Of a stretch of DNA of 5,927 bases, positions 3,259 to 5,927 are shown one piece after another. The notes beneath the pieces were generated by a model. It saw nothing but the letters and a program-made list of their open reading frames with translations. It had not been told where the DNA came from and did no database searches. Positions within the stretch are counted from its first letter, which is position 1. Each line of letters opens with the position of its first letter. Made by a program: the position numbers and the translations under genes. The stretch is from Rhodospirillaceae bacterium (GTDB lineage Bacteria; Pseudomonadota; Alphaproteobacteria; Puniceispirillales; Puniceispirillaceae), in assembly GCA_002721775.1 (NCBI GenBank), contig PBLM01000028.1, positions 1 through 5,927 on the forward strand. Reading direction: 5' to 3'.

Positions 3259-5927
3259 GACTTCATCAAATTATATGAAAATCCAGAAGATCAAACTTCT
3301 CTCTCAAGTCAGATCGCAGCATTAGAAGTTGATATGGTGACATTGTCCCATGCGACCCACAATCCAGAAACTTGCGTGCACTGCGCGGCCAAAAAATCTA
3401 ATCCAGATGACATTGGGAGTCAGTTGAAACCGCTCGAGGCTACCGTTTCAAATTCAAGTTCGGCCGCATCTATAGGCTCAGCGAGTAATTCTGCTGCTTC
3501 TGGAGCTAACAGCACTGCAATAAATACGCTCATGTTATCAACTAAATGGCACATAGACGGGACTGACAAAGTTTCTTATTCATATTACACGCCTAACCCT
3601 GGAACAAATGATTATCCTGATACTTCAACATACAACGTAAACGGTGTGGATATAGATAGCCTCACAGAAAGTAATGTGGATGATAATTCTTCAGATTCGG
3701 ACAGAGATACGAGTAACTCATCACATATGGACCAAGCATTTGGTCTTTGGGATGACATAGTTGAATTTGAATTTGAAAAAATCACGGAAACAGGAACTAA
3801 TGTTGGTGAGATGAGGGTTGCCTTCACGAACCGTTCATCTTCTGCAGCAGCATTTGCAATTCAGCCTGGAACGTCTGTCGCAAACGGTGATATTTGGTTC
3901 GAAGAAGAAGACAATGCAAGCTTCAATCCAGGTTATAAGGCAGCAGACGGTTCTACTAACTTCAGTAATTGGGGAACTGACTCTGGTAATGGAATTGCTG
4001 CCAATAGCGCGAAAGTGAGCACAATGGGTCTTGGTGATGCTGGTTACGGTTTTACCACTGCGATGCACGAAATAGGCCATGCTATTGGACTGAGTCACCC
4101 CTTTGATGGATCAAGTTTTACCGGAGACACACTCTCCTCTGATGAAGACATCATCCGCAACACACTCATGTCTTATACCAATCTTGATAGGAACAGTTAC
4201 ATTAACCTTTCCCAAGGTTCAAATAACTGGGATTATCGAAATTATGATGGTAGTGGATTTGCTTCAGGTGCATATAGTTTTGGTGAAAAGCGTGTCTATG
4301 CGTCAACACCAATGTTGTACGACATCGCTGCTGCTCAATACATGTATGGTGAGGAAAGCACGAGTAACGGCAGTAATGCGTATGGATACGACGATAAACC
4401 TATTTTAATTCATACAATTGTTGATACAGGCGGAATAGATTCGATAGATGCTTCTAGTGTTACACGCTCTAGCACAATTAATCTTACTCCTGGAACGTTT
4501 TCCTCAATTGGCATTTACACCAAAGCTCAGCAGTTGGCCGATATTGAGACAAATTTTGGTGCATCTGTAAAAAGCAATGTTGAGACCTTCATGGCTACAT
4601 TAGACGGCAATGCTGCCTCCGGTGATGCTATTTATACAGGGGTGGATAACGTTGCGATTGCCGCCGGCACTCTAATAGAAAATGCTTTCGGTGGTTCAGG
4701 AGCTGACACCATTACTGGTAACCATCTTAATAATACCTTTCTAGCTGGATCTGGTGATGACACAATTGATGGCGGCGATGGATCAGGTGACACTGCTCGG
4801 TTTAGTGGCGCAAGTACAGATTATTCTATAAGCACTGTAGGTGGAACAACGACTGTTACTGATAATAACTCTGGTGATGGTGATGATGGAACAGACACGC
4901 TGACTAATGTTGAGTTTCTTGTATTTAATAATGCAAATACGCATAGCGAAATCCTCGGTGATGCTGATTTTGGCGCTTCAAATATTGGTTCGCACGGTAA
5001 TCTCACAGGCGTTGCCGCAGCAGACCGAACAATAAGAATCAGTGGTGGGGCCGTTGGGGGAGGTTCCTATGATATCGAGTTGCTAGCATCCAACTTTTCA
5101 GGAAATACAAAAGCAGATTTTATTTCAATGCTTCACAACCGAATCGGCACAGAATTAGATAGACTTACTAGCGGAGCTATAACAACGGGAGATATTATTG
5201 TAAGTGCAAACAGTCCAATCTCCTTCAGAACCGCGGGAACTGGTGCTGCGAGCGCTCTAAACATTGTTTTAGCTCCAACTGGAAATTCTACGCTCCTTAA
5301 GAACCTTCTTTGCTTTTCTACTGGTGTTTTGAATAACTCTTATGCGTACAACAGTACTGGCCAAGCTTCTGCTGAAGTAGTTTTTAATGTTCAGAATAAT
5401 ACTCTTTATTATTCTGCAATTAATCAGAACGGAACTTTGTTTGCACAGGGCTCTACTCCTGTATTTAATATCACACCAAGCAGCATTTCTGGCGGCGGCG
5501 GCGGCGGCGGTGGTGGTGGTGGTGGTGGCGGAAATTCTTATGGCAGCGCTGCTTCTGGGTCGGAAGGAATAGGTAAAACTGTCACAGCAGTTGTGAATGG
5601 GGTCACTCAGACGTTTGTGCCTGGAAAAAATTTAGCTGGAATTGATATTAGCACGCAAAAGGGAGCTAAAGATGCTATCGAAGTTCTTAATGCAGCCCTA
5701 GATACAGTCACTCGGCAAAGAGCAAAGTTAGGAGCAATCGTAAATCGGATGCGAAGCTCGATCGACGCACTAGTTGACATAAGCACAAATACAGAAATTG
5801 CAAAAGGTAGAATTGAAAATGCTGATTTTGCTGCCGAAATGGCAAAATTAGTTAAACTGCAAATTTTAACTCAAGCGGCTAGCCAAGTTCTTTCGCGTGC
5901 GAATGGTTCTGGGCAAAATTATGTGGC
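2800..5927 (+). CDS. Proteolytic flagellin: flagellin domains flanking a serralysin-type (M10) metallopeptidase and RTX repeats (3' end outside window)
   Basis: One open frame of 1042 visible residues, with no stop to the window end. Residues 1 to about 150 look like a divergent flagellin N-terminal helical region, best around 73-145 (SDSALSEITSYLTQIKTELE, then SKRIEAIETEMSS). About 155-245 is a Ser/Ala-rich linker with a His/Cys cluster (His184, His187, Cys192, His194, Cys195). About 246-530 is a serralysin catalytic domain: GDIWF, zinc site HEIGHAIGLSH (423-433; ligands His423, His427, His433; catalytic Glu424), Met-turn LMSY (Met457, Tyr459) and PMLYDIAAAQYMYG (504-517). RTX-like repeats follow at 631-657, then DTLTNVEFLVF (699-709), typical of serralysin C-terminal regions. 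Residues 712-897 are unassigned, 898-911 are all Gly, and from Ile948 comes the flagellin C-terminal domain, ending within a few residues of the window edge. Ordinary flagellins have 280-500 residues. Predicted role: calcium- and zinc-dependent endopeptidase exported by the flagellar type III apparatus and built into, or released from, the filament. Domain calls are firm at the protease and C-terminus and tentative at the N-terminus; filament incorporation is inferred. Confidence 0.9.
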   Translation, partial: MATVSTSQTVNIIARALGVNVDSSDQLSSAKSVNGSVENLTTVKAADQMQLSNTSDSHTLIFKDRLEGGANIMTMGTVSDSALSEITSYLTQIKTELELLANYDENTAEFSTISKRIEAIETEMSSYLGALFHKGELEFELHSGGVTSTKTFLDFIKLYENPEDQTSLSSQIAALEVDMVTLSHATHNPETCVHCAAKKSNPDDIGSQLKPLEATVSNSSSAASIGSASNSAASGANSTAINTLMLSTKWHIDGTDKVSYSYYTPNPGTNDYPDTSTYNVNGVDIDSLTESNVDDNSSDSDRDTSNSSHMDQAFGLWDDIVEFEFEKITETGTNVGEMRVAFTNRSSSAAAFAIQPGTSVANGDIWFEEEDNASFNPGYKAADGSTNFSNWGTDSGNGIAANSAKVSTMGLGDAGYGFTTAMHEIGHAIGLSHPFDGSSFTGDTLSSDEDIIRNTLMSYTNLDRNSYINLSQGSNNWDYRNYDGSGFASGAYSFGEKRVYASTPMLYDIAAAQYMYGEESTSNGSNAYGYDDKPILIHTIVDTGGIDSIDASSVTRSSTINLTPGTFSSIGIYTKAQQLADIETNFGASVKSNVETFMATLDGNAASGDAIYTGVDNVAIAAGTLIENAFGGSGADTITGNHLNNTFLAGSGDDTIDGGDGSGDTARFSGASTDYSISTVGGTTTVTDNNSGDGDDGTDTLTNVEFLVFNNANTHSEILGDADFGASNIGSHGNLTGVAAADRTIRISGGAVGGGSYDIELLASNFSGNTKADFISMLHNRIGTELDRLTSGAITTGDIIVSANSPISFRTAGTGAASALNIVLAPTGNSTLLKNLLCFSTGVLNNSYAYNSTGQASAEVVFNVQNNTLYYSAINQNGTLFAQGSTPVFNITPSSISGGGGGGGGGGGGGGNSYGSAASGSEGIGKTVTAVVNGVTQTFVPGKNLAGIDISTQKGAKDAIEVLNAALDTVTRQRAKLGAIVNRMRSSIDALVDISTNTEIAKGRIENADFAAEMAKLVKLQILTQAASQVLSRANGSGQNYV
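3547..4389 (+). other. Domain: serralysin-family (M10) metzincin peptidase
   Basis: Residues 250-530 of the fusion. It opens with W-x-SYSYY (from Trp250), like the first strand of serralysins, and continues with the edge-strand region GDIWFEE. The full metzincin signature HEIGHAIGLSH is at 4066-4098 and is followed by PFDG. Met457 (4168-4170) forms the Met-turn 24 residues after the third His. Tyr459 matches the tyrosine that serves as a fifth zinc ligand in serralysins. All catalytic residues are present, so activity is expected. Confidence 0.93.
4690..4770 (+). repeat. RTX-type calcium-binding nonapeptide block
   Basis: Residues 631-657 contain GGSGADTIT (631-639) and AGSGDDTID (649-657), which match the GGxGxDxUx calcium-roll repeat, with a degenerate unit between and an Asp/Gly-rich continuation (GGDGSGDTARFSG). 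Two to three repeats is short, as in many serralysins. The block should fold only in calcium outside the cell. Confidence 0.85.
4933..5490 (+). other. Unassigned beta-rich region between RTX block and poly-Gly
   Basis: Residues 712-897, predicted by eye to alternate strands and short helices and rich in Ser, Thr, Asn and Gly. The stretch around 745-830 (TIRISGG, DIELLASNFSG, DFISMLHNRIG, IIVSANSPISFRT) has the strand-helix-strand pattern of flagellin hypervariable 'IN'-type modules, but I cannot assign it. It holds the only Cys (838) outside the CxxC pair. Confidence 0.35.
5491..5532 (+). repeat. Trinucleotide repeat encoding 14 glycines
   Basis: Six GGC codons, six GGT codons, then GGC and GGA, in frame, encode Gly898-Gly911. 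It separates the hypervariable part from the flagellin C-terminal module and probably acts as a flexible linker. Slippage by whole codons would change linker length without breaking the frame. Confidence 0.95.
5641..5925 (+). other. Domain: flagellin C-terminal D1/D0 helices
   Basis: Residues 948-1042. The segment starts with IDISTQKGAKDAIEVLNAAL, continues with VTRQRAKLGAIVNRM and IDALVDIS, and ends with the diagnostic GRIENADFAAEMAKLVKLQI followed by SQVLSRANGSGQN. This is the standard flagellin carboxy-terminal pattern (RI-x-x-ADFA-x-E, then QIL-x-QA, then AN-x-x-x-QN) that packs the inner core of the filament. The protein should end a few residues beyond the window. Confidence 0.95.

Noticed and set aside
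3612..4408. Small open frames on both strands inside the protease region
   Set aside because: They overlap the long coding frame, have no ribosome binding sites or recognisable motifs, and read as out-of-frame shadows.
4066..4770. An ordinary secreted serralysin
   Set aside because: The same frame continues about 270 residues past the M10 C-terminal region into a flagellin C-terminal domain, and the protein has a long non-serralysin N-terminus.
2800..5927. Frameshift or assembly join creating a false fusion
   Set aside because: The frame is open throughout, composition is even (Ser/Thr/Asn/Asp-rich), and domain edges fall in linkers. A chimeric assembly cannot be fully excluded without reads.

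Overview
The window looks like a piece of a Gram-negative, flagellated bacterial chromosome of moderate GC with very AT-rich gaps between genes. An alphaproteobacterium, perhaps marine, is my best guess. It rests on the combination of a serralysin-type peptidase, a flagellin and a stand-alone mannose-phosphate-isomerase-type cupin, and no marker gene confirms it. I see no rRNA, tRNA, CRISPR array, insertion sequence or integrase.

Left part (1-2143, minus strand): a compact three-gene operon for a tungstate-type ABC importer, transcribed leftwards as permease (tupB), ATPase (tupC), binding protein (tupA, cut by the window edge). The genes overlap by 8 and 4 bases. Tungstate (or molybdate) would be captured in the periplasm by TupA, passed through TupB and driven in by TupC. 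A 144-base AT-rich divergent gap follows. It holds a tandem/palindromic TGTAAA-type element in front of tupB and a candidate promoter for the gene to the right.

Middle (2288-2635, plus strand): a small cupin matching the C-terminal isomerase domain of bifunctional mannose-1-phosphate guanylyltransferase / mannose-6-phosphate isomerase proteins, here as a separate 115-residue protein. It is followed by 164 bases of A-tract-rich non-coding DNA.

Right part (2800-5927, plus strand, open at the window edge): one uninterrupted reading frame of 1042 visible residues, the most striking content. It starts from a strong ribosome binding site. In order it encodes a divergent flagellin-N-like helical region; a complete serralysin (M10, metzincin) catalytic domain with HExxHxxGxxH, Met-turn and Tyr; a short RTX calcium-repeat block; an unassigned beta-rich region; a run of 14 glycines; and an unmistakable flagellin C-terminal D1/D0 domain. 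This predicts a proteolytic flagellin: a zinc- and calcium-dependent endopeptidase displayed on, or exported through, the flagellum. It is conceptually like the flagellinolysins but seems to use an unrelated, serralysin-type protease. I infer that the usual type I secretion tail of serralysins has been replaced by the flagellin polymerisation/export module.
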